Assembly: GCA_900553515.1 (NCBI GenBank) | Contig: USDN01000012.1 | Span: 1 to 56,779 of the forward strand | Direction: 5' to 3' | From: an uncultured Blautia sp. | Lineage (GTDB): Bacteria > Bacillota > Clostridia > Lachnospirales > Lachnospiraceae | Length of the DNA: 56,779 nt | Part shown: positions 16,709 through 25,199 of the stretch, in pieces | How positions within the stretch are numbered: position 1 is the first letter of the stretch | How the letters are laid out: the number at the start of each line of letters is the position of its first letter | The notes under the pieces: model-generated | The model's input: only the letters and a program-made list of their open reading frames with translations | Told to the model about the DNA's origin: nothing | The model's database searches: none | Translations under genes and position numbers: made by a program

Positions 16709-17164
16709 TTAACCTGGTATTACGATCTTCTCTGTCTGGTACTTTCCATTCTCTACCGTCATAACCGCCATGGTGATCTCCTGATCAAATCTCCGTCTTC
16801 CGCAGCTTCCCGGATTCAGCCACAGCCTTCCATCAATATCCTGTTCCAGATATTTATGCGTATGACCAAAAACCACCACCTGTACTGTCCCCAGATCCCA
16901 GGATACGTCTTTCTTATTATGAGTCATAAAAAACTCTACGCCTTCTATTGTAAACCGAAGGGTTTTCGCAAGTCCCTCTGCCCATTCCTTATCATTATTT
17001 CCTCTTACAGCATAAATAGATGCCAATGGACGCAGCTGATCCAGAATTTCCGGTCTGTTAATATCTCCTCCATGAAAAATACAGTCACAGGTTTTCAGAA
17101 TCTCCATGACCTCCGGTCTCAGAAGTCCATGGGTATCAGAAATAATCCCTATTTTTTTTGCCAT
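16709..17164 (-). CDS. YfcE/MJ0936-family metallophosphoesterase
   Basis: Small calcineurin-like phosphodiesterase, 151 aa, full length for the family. Metal-binding motifs are in order: SDTHG at about 9-13, GGD at 32-34, GNND at 55-58, a lone His in MTHNKKD near 82, and GHTH near 100. Family members hydrolyse phosphodiesters with two divalent metals; the true substrate is unknown. ATG at 17164 follows GGGAGGAAAAGTAA. Confidence 0.93.
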   Translation of the reverse strand: MAKKIGIISDTHGLLRPEVMEILKTCDCIFHGGDINRPEILDQLRPLASIYAVRGNNDKEWAEGLAKTLRFTIEGVEFFMTHNKKDVSWDLGTVQVVVFGHTHKYLEQDIDGRLWLNPGSCGRRRFDQEITMAVMTVENGKYQTEKIVIPG

Positions 17165-17216
17165 TTACTTTTCCTCCCTTTTCAGCAGCTCATCAGGCGT
17201 TATCGTATATATTTTT

Positions 17217-17483
17217 CTATCTGGTCAGAAACCACGCGGCTGCGGAAACTTCCAGAACCAGAATTACCGGAATACCCAGATAAAACTTTGGTTTTTTGGT
17301 TTTATGGTGAAATACTTTCATTCCCAGAAGAGCTCCCAGACTTCCGCCTATGACAGCCAGTGTCAGAAGAGTTTTTTCCGGGATCCGCCACTGGTTTCGA
17401 ACAGCTCTTTTTTTGTCTGCTCCATATACACAGAATGCAGTAAAGTTAATCGCTGCAAGATAAAGAAAAATCATTCCGTACAT
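17217..17483 (-). CDS. DUF1294 membrane protein
   Basis: Small membrane protein, 88 aa, matching the DUF1294 pattern: YGADKKRAVRNQWRIPEKTL, then GGSLGALLGMKVFHHKTKKP. Three membrane segments are visible. Function unknown. Its start overlaps the end of the alpha/beta hydrolase gene by 13 bases. ATG at 17483 has GGAG four bases upstream. Confidence 0.88.
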   Translation of the reverse strand: MYGMIFLYLAAINFTAFCVYGADKKRAVRNQWRIPEKTLLTLAVIGGSLGALLGMKVFHHKTKKPKFYLGIPVILVLEVSAAAWFLTR

Positions 17484-18493
17484 GATTCTCCATCCTCTCC
17501 AAAAAATCGGAACACCTTTCCCCAGTATGTTTCAAGGATATCATCCGGACCGTTAAAAATCTCATGTCTGGTTCCCGGCATTTTTACGACAATACAGGAA
17601 GTCTTCCCATACAGATTGATCTTGTCTGCAAAAATATCCTGGGCTTTATTTGACACCAGATGATCTGTTTCCGCCTGAAAAAGCAATACCGGAGCCGCAA
17701 TCTCCTTCCAGGCATGCTGCTGAAGATAACGGTTCATTTTGGCAGCACTGTACACCCAGCCATAGGACGGGGACCAGGTCTGATATGCAAGGTTTTCCAT
17801 TCGTATCTGTTTATATCGATCAAATCTTGGTTCTGACAGACCAGAGCTTGTCTCAAACTTTTCTGTCCCGTCATAAGGCTTTTGTCCTGCCGCATAATCC
17901 ATTGCTTTTCCTGTCCGGCAGGCAGCCCTGGCAATCCTCACCGCCGCCGGATAGGGTACGCTTCCCGTCAGCGGCCGGATCATAGGCGAAGAAAGAATGA
18001 CTTTCCTGTACATATAAGGATCCCTTGCAGCGGCGATCGCTGCCACTGCCCCACCCATAGAATGTGCAAACAGATACAGCGGAAGGTTTCTATGAGCCTT
18101 ACGAATCAGTCTGGATACCCGCAAAAAATCACGGCTGTATCTGCTCCAGTGATCTACGTGTACCAGAGAGGGATCTTCCGTAAACCGATAACTCAGTCCA
18201 TGTCCGCAGTGTTCTGGTATATAAACATGATATCCTTCCCTTAAAAAATAAAAAATAATCTCCTGATACTTTCTGGCCGATTCTGAAAATCCATGACTGA
18301 TCACCACAACTCCCTGGGGGCTGTCTGCCAGATAACGCTTCACATGGATCCTTTTTTCTTTCTCTTTTCCCTGAATGCAGGGAATCCAGGTATCTCTGCA
18401 CCTCGCTGACAGATAAGGAAGAACTGTCGTACGCATTTTTTCTGTATACTCGTTTTCATGGATAATTTCTTTATATTTCTCACTGTCCTGCAT
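17471..18493 (-). CDS. Alpha/beta hydrolase (Hydrolase_4, monoacylglycerol-lipase-like)
   Basis: Serine hydrolase, 340 aa. The oxyanion strand is VVVISHGFSES and the nucleophile elbow is FAHSMGG (Ser in G/A-x-S-x-G form). The acid is in LLFQAETDHLV, and the catalytic His in MPGTRHEI near the C-terminus. It resembles lysophospholipase or monoglyceride lipase proteins acting on membrane lipids. No signal peptide. ATG at 18493 follows GGAGGCAGAAAA. Confidence 0.9.
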   Translation of the reverse strand: MQDSEKYKEIIHENEYTEKMRTTVLPYLSARCRDTWIPCIQGKEKEKRIHVKRYLADSPQGVVVISHGFSESARKYQEIIFYFLREGYHVYIPEHCGHGLSYRFTEDPSLVHVDHWSRYSRDFLRVSRLIRKAHRNLPLYLFAHSMGGAVAAIAAARDPYMYRKVILSSPMIRPLTGSVPYPAAVRIARAACRTGKAMDYAAGQKPYDGTEKFETSSGLSEPRFDRYKQIRMENLAYQTWSPSYGWVYSAAKMNRYLQQHAWKEIAAPVLLFQAETDHLVSNKAQDIFADKINLYGKTSCIVVKMPGTRHEIFNGPDDILETYWGKVFRFFGEDGESCTE

Positions 18494-18574
18494 TTTTCTG
18501 CCTCCTCTGTGCTGCCAGTAGTTTATGTTACTGGTTACTGTTCACTCCGTTCACAGCAGTCAAAAATCTCAGTC

Positions 18575-18603
18575 TTTACTTATTCTCCCTGCCTCTGTAT
18601 ACT
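18575..18603 (+). promoter_or_regulatory. Promoter of the 88-aa plus-strand gene
   Basis: Plus-strand -35 TTTACT (18575-18580), 17-base spacer, -10 TATACT (18598-18603), followed by a strong ribosome site and ATG at 18638. Confidence 0.75.
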
Positions 18604-18637
18604 AATTGTACAATACCAATTTTTACAGGAGGACCTT

Positions 18638-18904
18638 ATGTTCCGTTTATGGGGAAAATTATGGAAAGATAACCGGCTGATAAAAGATACTGTAATCTGT
18701 GATGATTCAAAAGATTCCAGGACACACAAAATATTCCGTGGTCTGGAAGAGATCTGTTATGAATTTGACCTGGAAAATCCTATCTGGCTTGACAATGTCA
18801 TTTCTGACTTTAAACGTCATTCCAGAGCAAGATTTTACCAGGACAGTTTTATTGAGCAGATCGCCTTCGACTATCTGGAAATCCAGGTCATAGAAGAAGA
18901 CTGA
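18638..18904 (+). CDS. Small conserved-type hypothetical protein
   Basis: Cytoplasmic protein of 88 aa, function not recognised. It starts MFRLWGKLWKDNRLIKDTVI and ends DYLEIQVIEED. It has no membrane segment or cysteine cluster motif. The ATG at 18638 follows ACAGGAGGACCTT, and a good promoter lies 35 bases upstream. A longer frame from 18458 has no ribosome site and overlaps the divergent hydrolase. Its stop codon abuts the stop of the convergent membrane protein gene with no gap and no terminator between. Confidence 0.8.
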   Translation: MFRLWGKLWKDNRLIKDTVICDDSKDSRTHKIFRGLEEICYEFDLENPIWLDNVISDFKRHSRARFYQDSFIEQIAFDYLEIQVIEED

Positions 18905-19774
18905 TCACTTTATTTTTTTATTTGTAATAGACAGGTAATCTTTGTCTTCAGCTTTTCTGCGGGGTACAAAAAGAGAGACAACACTCTTTTTCCCCCTGCC
19001 TCTGGCATAGAAAAATCCAATTACGGAAAATACCACAGCGCCGATAAAATTTACAAAGAGGTCTTTCATGGTGTCGTAAAGGCCAATGTCAAGATAACCG
19101 CCCAGACCCAGAAGTTCCTTTGTTCCATCTGAATGAACCACCATCGCATCTGCAATATCCCGTATCACTACCGGATGATTTGCTCCGGCAGGATCCAGCA
19201 TTACGCTGCTTACTGTATGCAGGATCATATCTTTCTGCATATCAAATTTCAGGAAATAATCCATAGAAAATTCGAAAAATTCCCACAGTACGCCAATTGT
19301 CATAGAAAAGCAAAATGCCAGAAGTGCCAGAAAAAACGGTGACAGATCAAAAGTCAGGTTTTCATTGTCATTTAAAAGAAGTACCATAGAAAAACCTACT
19401 GCTGCACACAAAAACCCATTAAGGGTATGCAGGATCGTGTCCCATCCCGGGATCGCAATATAAAATGCATTGATCTCTCCCAGAATTTCTGCCGCAAAAA
19501 TAAAGCATAAAATAGAAATTTCCAGTCCTATGGGAATCTCTATCCTGAGTTTCACCTGAAGCCAGCTTGGGATATACAGAAGCAGCAAAGTCAAAACACT
19601 AAGAAAAAAACTTTCATAGTTATGAAGAAATACCTGACGGATCATACATACCAGAACCATGATCCGAAGAATAGAGAATACGATAAAAGTACTTCTGTGT
19701 TCTCTCAGTTCCATATCTATCGCTTTTCGAAGGGCTTTTAACCGGCGCTTTTTTTCTCTTCTTTTATCATTCAT
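18905..19774 (-). CDS. DUF2238/YjdF-like membrane protein
   Basis: Polytopic membrane protein, 289 aa, with about six to seven segments after a very basic N-terminus. WDTILHTLNGFLCAAVGFS and WEFFEFSMDYF resemble the DUF2238 (YjdF) family, whose function is unknown. A Ser/Lys/Arg-rich cytoplasmic tail ends the protein. ATG at 19774 has AGGAGG nine bases upstream. It follows the acyltransferase gene by 18 bases. Confidence 0.8.
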   Translation of the reverse strand: MNDKRREKKRRLKALRKAIDMELREHRSTFIVFSILRIMVLVCMIRQVFLHNYESFFLSVLTLLLLYIPSWLQVKLRIEIPIGLEISILCFIFAAEILGEINAFYIAIPGWDTILHTLNGFLCAAVGFSMVLLLNDNENLTFDLSPFFLALLAFCFSMTIGVLWEFFEFSMDYFLKFDMQKDMILHTVSSVMLDPAGANHPVVIRDIADAMVVHSDGTKELLGLGGYLDIGLYDTMKDLFVNFIGAVVFSVIGFFYARGRGKKSVVSLFVPRRKAEDKDYLSITNKKIK

Positions 19775-19792
19775 GTTCCATTTCCTCCTATA

Positions 19793-20863
19793 TTACATGA
19801 TCCACTTTCTGATAAATGGAATCTTTCTGACAATATACACCATTCCCCAACTGATCAAAAAGATCAGCAGCATTACAACAGGAACTGCCAGAATGGTATT
19901 TTTCATCATCATACTGTCAATTCCATTTCTGTAAAGAATATCACGCACAAAGGCATGGATCAGATAAATGCCAAAAGTACATCCGCCAAGACTGCAGATC
20001 ACCCTCTCCATTTTCTCACTCCACTTTATCTTTGACACCTGCTCTTTAAAAAACAAAAAGACTGCCATACTCCATATGCACGCAAAAAGTGTATAATTTT
20101 CATAAAATGCCTGAGTCGCTTTCCCTGTCATCAAAGATTCTTTCCGACAAAGCCATATTCCTGCAAGTATCAGCACAGGACCCAGTATGCAGACTGTTTT
20201 TTCCAGTTTCTTTGGAAGACCATATTCATAAAGATAATGTCCCAGCACAAAATATCCTGCATATCCTGTGACCAGTTCCGGATGCACTGTATTCATCAAA
20301 GCCTGAACATGATCTTTCCATGGAAGATCAAAACGTCCGGCAGTATAAGTAAAGATCTGAAATACCAGAAACAGAAGAATCATATACTGGGACCACTGTT
20401 TTCCTCTGGAACTGTTTACAATTTCCCAGATAAGAGGAGTAATGATCAAAAGTCCGATCAGCATAGGAAGATACCATAGATGGAAATACGGCTTGCTCAC
20501 ATATACCAGCATCTTTTTAAAAAACTCCATACTGCCGATCTTTGGTCCTCCGCTGGCAGCAATCCGGTAAAATCCATAAAACAACTGCCAGAATAAGTAC
20601 GCAGAAGCTACCGGAAGGATATTCCGCAGCCATAGTTTTTTCAGATCCCATGTTCTTTTACTGCTGAGATAGAGACTGCCGCTGATCATAATAAAACAGG
20701 CTACGGCAAACCGATTGATCCCATGATAAAAATTGGACACCTGCCATACTGTACTGTCCACCGGCATATCCCGGAAATGCTGTGATCCCGCATGGATCCC
20801 AAGAACTCCTATACAAGCCGCAATACGAAGAAGCTCTATCCACACAATCCGTTTTTTATCCAT
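19793..20863 (-). CDS. Acyltransferase family 3 membrane protein
   Basis: Membrane O-acyltransferase, 356 aa from the ATG at 20863. The N-terminal signature is VWIELLRIAACIGVLGIHAG, with the conserved His of the family at about 21. About ten membrane segments follow. Such enzymes acetylate or succinylate cell-surface sugars or lipids; the target is unknown. The ATG immediately follows the stop of the dehydrogenase gene (stop TGA ends at 20865), so translation is coupled. A longer frame from 20926 would overlap that gene. Confidence 0.88.
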   Translation of the reverse strand: MDKKRIVWIELLRIAACIGVLGIHAGSQHFRDMPVDSTVWQVSNFYHGINRFAVACFIMISGSLYLSSKRTWDLKKLWLRNILPVASAYLFWQLFYGFYRIAASGGPKIGSMEFFKKMLVYVSKPYFHLWYLPMLIGLLIITPLIWEIVNSSRGKQWSQYMILLFLVFQIFTYTAGRFDLPWKDHVQALMNTVHPELVTGYAGYFVLGHYLYEYGLPKKLEKTVCILGPVLILAGIWLCRKESLMTGKATQAFYENYTLFACIWSMAVFLFFKEQVSKIKWSEKMERVICSLGGCTFGIYLIHAFVRDILYRNGIDSMMMKNTILAVPVVMLLIFLISWGMVYIVRKIPFIRKWIM

Positions 20864-20864
20864 A

Positions 20865-21839
20865 TCAATAAACCCTGTTCCTGTCCTCTCCGGCCAGAAA
20901 AGCCTGTATGTTCTTAACCACTTCATCCCTGCACCGGAATCTTGTTTCCACCGGCGCCCAGGCCATATGCGGAGTGATCAGAAGTTTTTTGCTGTCCTGG
21001 ATCCGAATCAGAGGATTATCCTCTGCCATAGGTTCTTTTTCCAGCACATCAAGTCCGGCTCCGGCAATCATCCCATCTGTAAGCGCCCTGTAAAGAGCCT
21101 CCTGATCCACAACAGGTCCACGGGCAACATTGATCAGAACTGCTGTTTTTTTCATCTGTTCAAAGGCTTTCATATCCATCAGACCCTGGGTCTTTTCATT
21201 TAAAGGTGCGTGAACAGACAAAATATCTGATTCTCTTAAAAGAGTTTCAAAATCTACCTGTTTCCTGTTTTCCGAAAGCTGATATGTTCCACCGGTTGCA
21301 GAATAGCAGATCACTCTGCATCCAAAGGCTTCTGCTATATCAGCCACCTTTCTGCCGATAGCGCCCATTCCGATAATTCCCCAGGTCTTTCCGTTAAGCT
21401 CATAAAAATTCTCTCTGAAATAAGAAAAACCTCCGCTTTTTGTGTATTCACCGGACTTTACATAATCATCATAAAAGCGCAGCTTTTCCCATACATAAAA
21501 CAGCATGGCAAAGGTATGCTGTGCTACCGCATCTGTAGAATAGCCAGCCACATTGCAGGCACGGACGCCCCGTTTTTTCAGATAATCTCCATCCAGGTTA
21601 TTGATCCCGGTAGCCGTAAGACATATCAGCTTCAGATTCTCCGCATTTTTCAATGTTGCTTCACACATAGGAAGCTTGTTAGCCACAATAATATCTGCAT
21701 CTCTGACTCTTTCCGGCATTTCTTCCGGTGATGTGGAAGGATAAATTTTTACTTCCCCGAGAGGAAAAAAAGGGGTGAAGACCATGTCTTCACCCAGATT
21801 ATTTGCTTCAAGAAGAACAATTTTCATTATTTTGCTCAT
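20865..21839 (-). CDS. D-isomer-specific 2-hydroxyacid dehydrogenase
   Basis: NAD-dependent dehydrogenase, 324 aa. The Rossmann motif is GIIGMGAIGRKVADIAEAFG (about 154-173). The substrate Arg lies in NVARGPVVDQEAL, the Glu in LDVLEKEP, and the catalytic His in ITPHMAW. It interconverts 2-oxo acids and D-2-hydroxy acids such as glycerate or lactate; which one is not determinable here. It has its own promoter at 21892-21920. Confidence 0.92.
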   Translation of the reverse strand: MSKIMKIVLLEANNLGEDMVFTPFFPLGEVKIYPSTSPEEMPERVRDADIIVANKLPMCEATLKNAENLKLICLTATGINNLDGDYLKKRGVRACNVAGYSTDAVAQHTFAMLFYVWEKLRFYDDYVKSGEYTKSGGFSYFRENFYELNGKTWGIIGMGAIGRKVADIAEAFGCRVICYSATGGTYQLSENRKQVDFETLLRESDILSVHAPLNEKTQGLMDMKAFEQMKKTAVLINVARGPVVDQEALYRALTDGMIAGAGLDVLEKEPMAEDNPLIRIQDSKKLLITPHMAWAPVETRFRCRDEVVKNIQAFLAGEDRNRVY

Positions 21840-21891
21840 GAATCTCTCCTATTAATGATTACTGATAAATACTCTGACATGATTCAGACTC

Positions 21892-21920
21892 AGTATAACA
21901 AAAACTCTCTGATTCTACAA
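21892..21920 (-). promoter_or_regulatory. Promoter of the dehydrogenase/acyltransferase operon
   Basis: Minus-strand -35 TTGTAG (21920-21915), 17-base spacer, -10 TATACT (21897-21892), about 50 bases before the dehydrogenase ATG. Confidence 0.75.
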
Positions 21921-21960
21921 GAAGCATCTCCCAACAAACGCAATTTACCAGGAGGTTTCA

Positions 21961-22581
21961 TTAATTCATAAATTCCCTGATGATCTCCCTCATGATCTCC
22001 TCTTCTTCTGGACTGAGCATTTTACTGAAATGGCTTCCGGTTGCTGCTGTCTGCCTGATACTGGCAGTGATCTTCTCTACCATCTCTTCCTGAAGAACAG
22101 GATCCATCCTCTCCGGAACAGACACAGGTTCTGCCTTTCTTGCAGAAGCAGTTTCCTCTCTCCGGGCTCTGGCCTGAAGGATATAATCTGCCAGAGAGTT
22201 CATCACAAGTTCCTCTCTGTAAGTAAAATCCAATGCCTGGCGCAAAAGGAGCAAAAGTATCGGAACTGCTGTCCCGATATAAAGATACTGGAGCGAAAGT
22301 CCCTCCTGCAGTTCCAGTCTGGTAGCAAAAAACAATGCCAGTCCCAGACAGACAGAAGACATCAGTGACGGCAGCCACACCAGAAGATTCATCCGATTCA
22401 TCAGTTTATCTCTTGTCTTCCAGAGGTTCAGCCATTTTTCCTTCAGATTCATCACTGCTTTTGTTTTTCCCATAGCTCTTCGGTAAGTAAGGTGTACGGC
22501 AAGCATTCCGACTGCTCCTGCCACTCCTGATACAGTCATGACATAGAGCAGAAGCTGCAGCTCCATGATTCGTTCCAGCAT
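21961..22581 (-). CDS. Membrane protein with coiled N-terminal part, unknown function
   Basis: Unrecognised protein, 206 aa. One membrane segment lies at about 8-28 and two more at about 65-85 and 100-116. A basic stretch with Lys/Arg pairs sits between the first two. The C-terminal half is soluble and acidic (MLSPEEEEIMREIIREFMN). ATG at 22581 follows AAGGAGGAGATC. It lies 97 bases after murF on the same strand. Confidence 0.75.
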   Translation of the reverse strand: MLERIMELQLLLYVMTVSGVAGAVGMLAVHLTYRRAMGKTKAVMNLKEKWLNLWKTRDKLMNRMNLLVWLPSLMSSVCLGLALFFATRLELQEGLSLQYLYIGTAVPILLLLLRQALDFTYREELVMNSLADYILQARARREETASARKAEPVSVPERMDPVLQEEMVEKITASIRQTAATGSHFSKMLSPEEEEIMREIIREFMN

Positions 22582-22678
22582 GATCTCCTCCTTGATCTTC
22601 AGATTTCTTATATCTCACATTCTACACCTTACGGTCTCAGGAGGAAACAAAAATCGTTCGTCAAATTCTCCCAGGAAA

Positions 22679-24052
22679 CTACCATTCCTCAAGAGCCTTT
22701 ACTACCTCTTCAAATTTCATGAAATGAGAAGCTTTTACAAGAACTGTATCACCTTTCTGTACATATTCTGTCAAATGTTCCAGAAGTTCTTCACGGTTTT
22801 TTACATAAATCACAGAAAATCCCGGATCTGCCTTGCGGGCAGCTTCTGCCATATGATAAGAAAGCTCTCCCACACAGATACAGCAGTCAATTCCACAGGA
22901 AGCTGCATGTGCCCCCACCTCTTCATGAAGGCGGATCTCGTTCTCACCAAGCTCTCCCATATCCCCCAGGATCGCCACTCTGCGTCCGGCTCCGTCGTGA
23001 AGCACGTCCAGAGAAGCTTTCATGGACATAGGGTTGGCATTATAGCAGTCATCCACGATCAGAAGCTTATCTGTCTCAATCATCTTAAAACGTCCGCTGA
23101 TGGCTTCCAGGCTTTCTATCCCTTGTTTGATCTCTTCCACAGTAAGATTGTAGATCCGTCCCACTGCAGAAGCTGCAAGGGCATTATATACCATATGTAT
23201 CCCCGGCATAGGAACCAGAACAAAAAAACTTTCTTCTCCCAGATGGATCCTGCAGGAAACACCTTTCAGACCTTTGCTCTCGATCTCATCTGCATATACG
23301 TCACAGTCCCCCTCCAGACCAAAAAACACCGGACGGATCCCTTTATATCCTTTTACCGTGGACAACTTGTCATCATCCCCGTTCAGGACGATATTTCCAC
23401 CCTCTCTCAGAGAATCAAAAATCTCTGTTTTTGCCTTAAGCACTCCATCTCTGTCTCCCAGATTTTCCAGATGGCATGTTCCGATATTAGTGATCACACA
23501 GGTTTCCGGTTTTGCAATTTTAGCCAGTCTGGTCATCTCACCGAAATCACTGATCCCCATTTCAAGAACTGCGATCTCATCCTCATCCCGGAGGCGGAAC
23601 ACCGTAAGAGGAAGACCAAGTTCATTGTTAAAATTCCCCTGGGTTTTCAAAGTACGGTATTTTTCTTTCAGCACAGAGGCAATTACCTCTTTTGTACTTG
23701 TTTTTCCAACACTTCCTGTAATTCCCACAACAGGAATCTGAAGCTGTTCCAGATAAAATTCCGCAATATCCTTTACCGCCTGCAGAGAAGAGTTCACCTG
23801 GATATAAGGATATTCTGCTTCCTCAAGCTCTCTCTCTGAAAGGGTGGCCAGACAGCCCTTCTCCATAACATCCGGGATAAACTTATGGGCATCCACACGT
23901 TCTCCCACGATGGGAACAAATAATCCGCCTTTTTCTGCCTTACGGCTGTCTGTGGTAATGGAAGACACTTCCTGATCCAGAATTTCCTCCGGACCATGGA
24001 AGATTCCGCTGCATACCCTTGTTATATTTCTTAATGTAAGATTTTTCATCAT
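22679..24052 (-). CDS. murF: UDP-MurNAc-tripeptide--D-Ala-D-Ala ligase
   Basis: Last cytoplasmic step of peptidoglycan precursor assembly: joins D-Ala-D-Ala to the UDP-MurNAc tripeptide using ATP. About 457 aa. Mur ligase hallmarks: N-terminal domain SSITTDSRKAEKGGLFVP, ATP loop GITGSVGKTSTKE near 110-122, NELGLPLTVF, and DDCYNANPMSMKASLDVL in the C-terminal domain. A longer frame from 24124 lacks a ribosome site and overlaps ddl; the ATG at 24052 is six bases from AGGA. It follows ddl, the enzyme that makes its substrate dipeptide. Confidence 0.95.
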   Translation of the reverse strand: MMKNLTLRNITRVCSGIFHGPEEILDQEVSSITTDSRKAEKGGLFVPIVGERVDAHKFIPDVMEKGCLATLSERELEEAEYPYIQVNSSLQAVKDIAEFYLEQLQIPVVGITGSVGKTSTKEVIASVLKEKYRTLKTQGNFNNELGLPLTVFRLRDEDEIAVLEMGISDFGEMTRLAKIAKPETCVITNIGTCHLENLGDRDGVLKAKTEIFDSLREGGNIVLNGDDDKLSTVKGYKGIRPVFFGLEGDCDVYADEIESKGLKGVSCRIHLGEESFFVLVPMPGIHMVYNALAASAVGRIYNLTVEEIKQGIESLEAISGRFKMIETDKLLIVDDCYNANPMSMKASLDVLHDGAGRRVAILGDMGELGENEIRLHEEVGAHAASCGIDCCICVGELSYHMAEAARKADPGFSVIYVKNREELLEHLTEYVQKGDTVLVKASHFMKFEEVVKALEEW

Positions 24053-24098
24053 GCGTTTTCCTGCTTTCCCAAAGATTCTCTGAATATTCCGGGAATCC

Positions 24099-25130
24099 TT
24101 ACTGATATTTTTTCTCAGAAACACGAATCAGTTCTTCACAAAGTGTAGGATAATCCATTCCGAGAACTGCCGCCTCCTGAGGGATCAGACTGGTAGGTGT
24201 CATTCCCGGAAGCGTATTTGCCTCCAGACAGTAGATCCTTTCATCCTCAGTTACAATAAAATCAAGTCTTGCATAGCTTTCAAGCCCAAGAGCACGATAT
24301 CCTTTGACTGCGTTTTCCTGAAGACGTCTGGTAAGTTCTTCGGAAATCGGAGCAGGACATGTTTCCTTTACTGCTCCCGGTTTATATTTATTTTCATAAT
24401 CATAAAAGCCTTCGCAGGGAACGATCTGGACTACCGGGTATGCCTTGCCGTCTACAACCGCAACTGTATATTCTGTACCCTGGATATATTCCTCTACCAC
24501 AACTTCCTCTTCATAAGAAAAAGCAGCATCCAGTGCTTCTGCATATTCTTTCTGGTCATGCACGATATATACACCGATACTGGAGCCGCCGCAGCAGGTC
24601 TTTACCACCACCGGGAAAGAAAGTCCCTCTGCAAGCCGGTCATTCCGTTCCTGTCTTTTCATGGTGATGCCGCCCGGAACCGGAACATCATACATCTGGA
24701 ACATCCATTTTGTGACACCCTTGTCCATAGCCATGGCGCTGCTTAAATAGCCGGTGCCTGTATATTTGATTCCCAGAAGGTCAAATGCCGCCTGCACTCT
24801 TCCGTCTTCTCCATTGGCTCCGTGAAGGCCCAAAAATACAAAATCTGCTTTTTTACACAGTTCCAGTACATTCGGTCCGAAAAATTCTCTTCTTTCTTTT
24901 TTAAGAGTCTCAATATCTTTATTAAAACTTCTGATATAATCCGCAGCGGCCTCTACATCATATGTCTCAGGAAAAGGCTCCTGCCAGTTTACGTTCTCTA
25001 TACCGCAGAAAACATCAATAAGCACTGCCTCATGCCCCTTTGCCCTTAACCCATTACATATTCCTGTTCCGGAAACAATGGAAACATCTCTTTCCGTGCT
25101 TGTTCCGCCTGCTAATACAACAATCCTCAT
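24099..25130 (-). CDS. ddl: D-alanine--D-alanine ligase
   Basis: ATP-grasp ligase, 343 aa, making the D-Ala-D-Ala dipeptide used by MurF. Motifs: VVLAGGTSTERDVSIVSG at the start, HGANGEDGRVQ near 126-136, GGSSIGVYIV, and the metal/substrate site LEANTLPGMTPTSLIPQ near the end. ATG at 25130 follows GAGGGAGAAACTTT. A terminator-like hairpin separates it from the upstream peptidoglycan-binding gene. Confidence 0.95.
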   Translation of the reverse strand: MRIVVLAGGTSTERDVSIVSGTGICNGLRAKGHEAVLIDVFCGIENVNWQEPFPETYDVEAAADYIRSFNKDIETLKKERREFFGPNVLELCKKADFVFLGLHGANGEDGRVQAAFDLLGIKYTGTGYLSSAMAMDKGVTKWMFQMYDVPVPGGITMKRQERNDRLAEGLSFPVVVKTCCGGSSIGVYIVHDQKEYAEALDAAFSYEEEVVVEEYIQGTEYTVAVVDGKAYPVVQIVPCEGFYDYENKYKPGAVKETCPAPISEELTRRLQENAVKGYRALGLESYARLDFIVTEDERIYCLEANTLPGMTPTSLIPQEAAVLGMDYPTLCEELIRVSEKKYQ

Positions 25131-25152
25131 AAAGTTTCTCCCTCTTCAATGC

Positions 25153-25190
25153 AAAAACTGCTGCAAAGAACCTTACGGCATCTCTGCAGC
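25153..25190 (-). terminator. Terminator-like hairpin between the YkuD-like gene and ddl
   Basis: GCTGCAAAG (25160-25168) pairs with CTCTGCAGC (25182-25190) with one mismatch. On the minus strand AGTTTTTG follows the stem. It may only attenuate, since ddl starts 22 bases further on. Confidence 0.6.
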
Positions 25191-25199
25191 ATCTATTTT

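Noticed and set aside
22565..23839. Plus-strand frame of 424 codons
   Set aside because: Antisense shadow of murF; composition is not protein-like.
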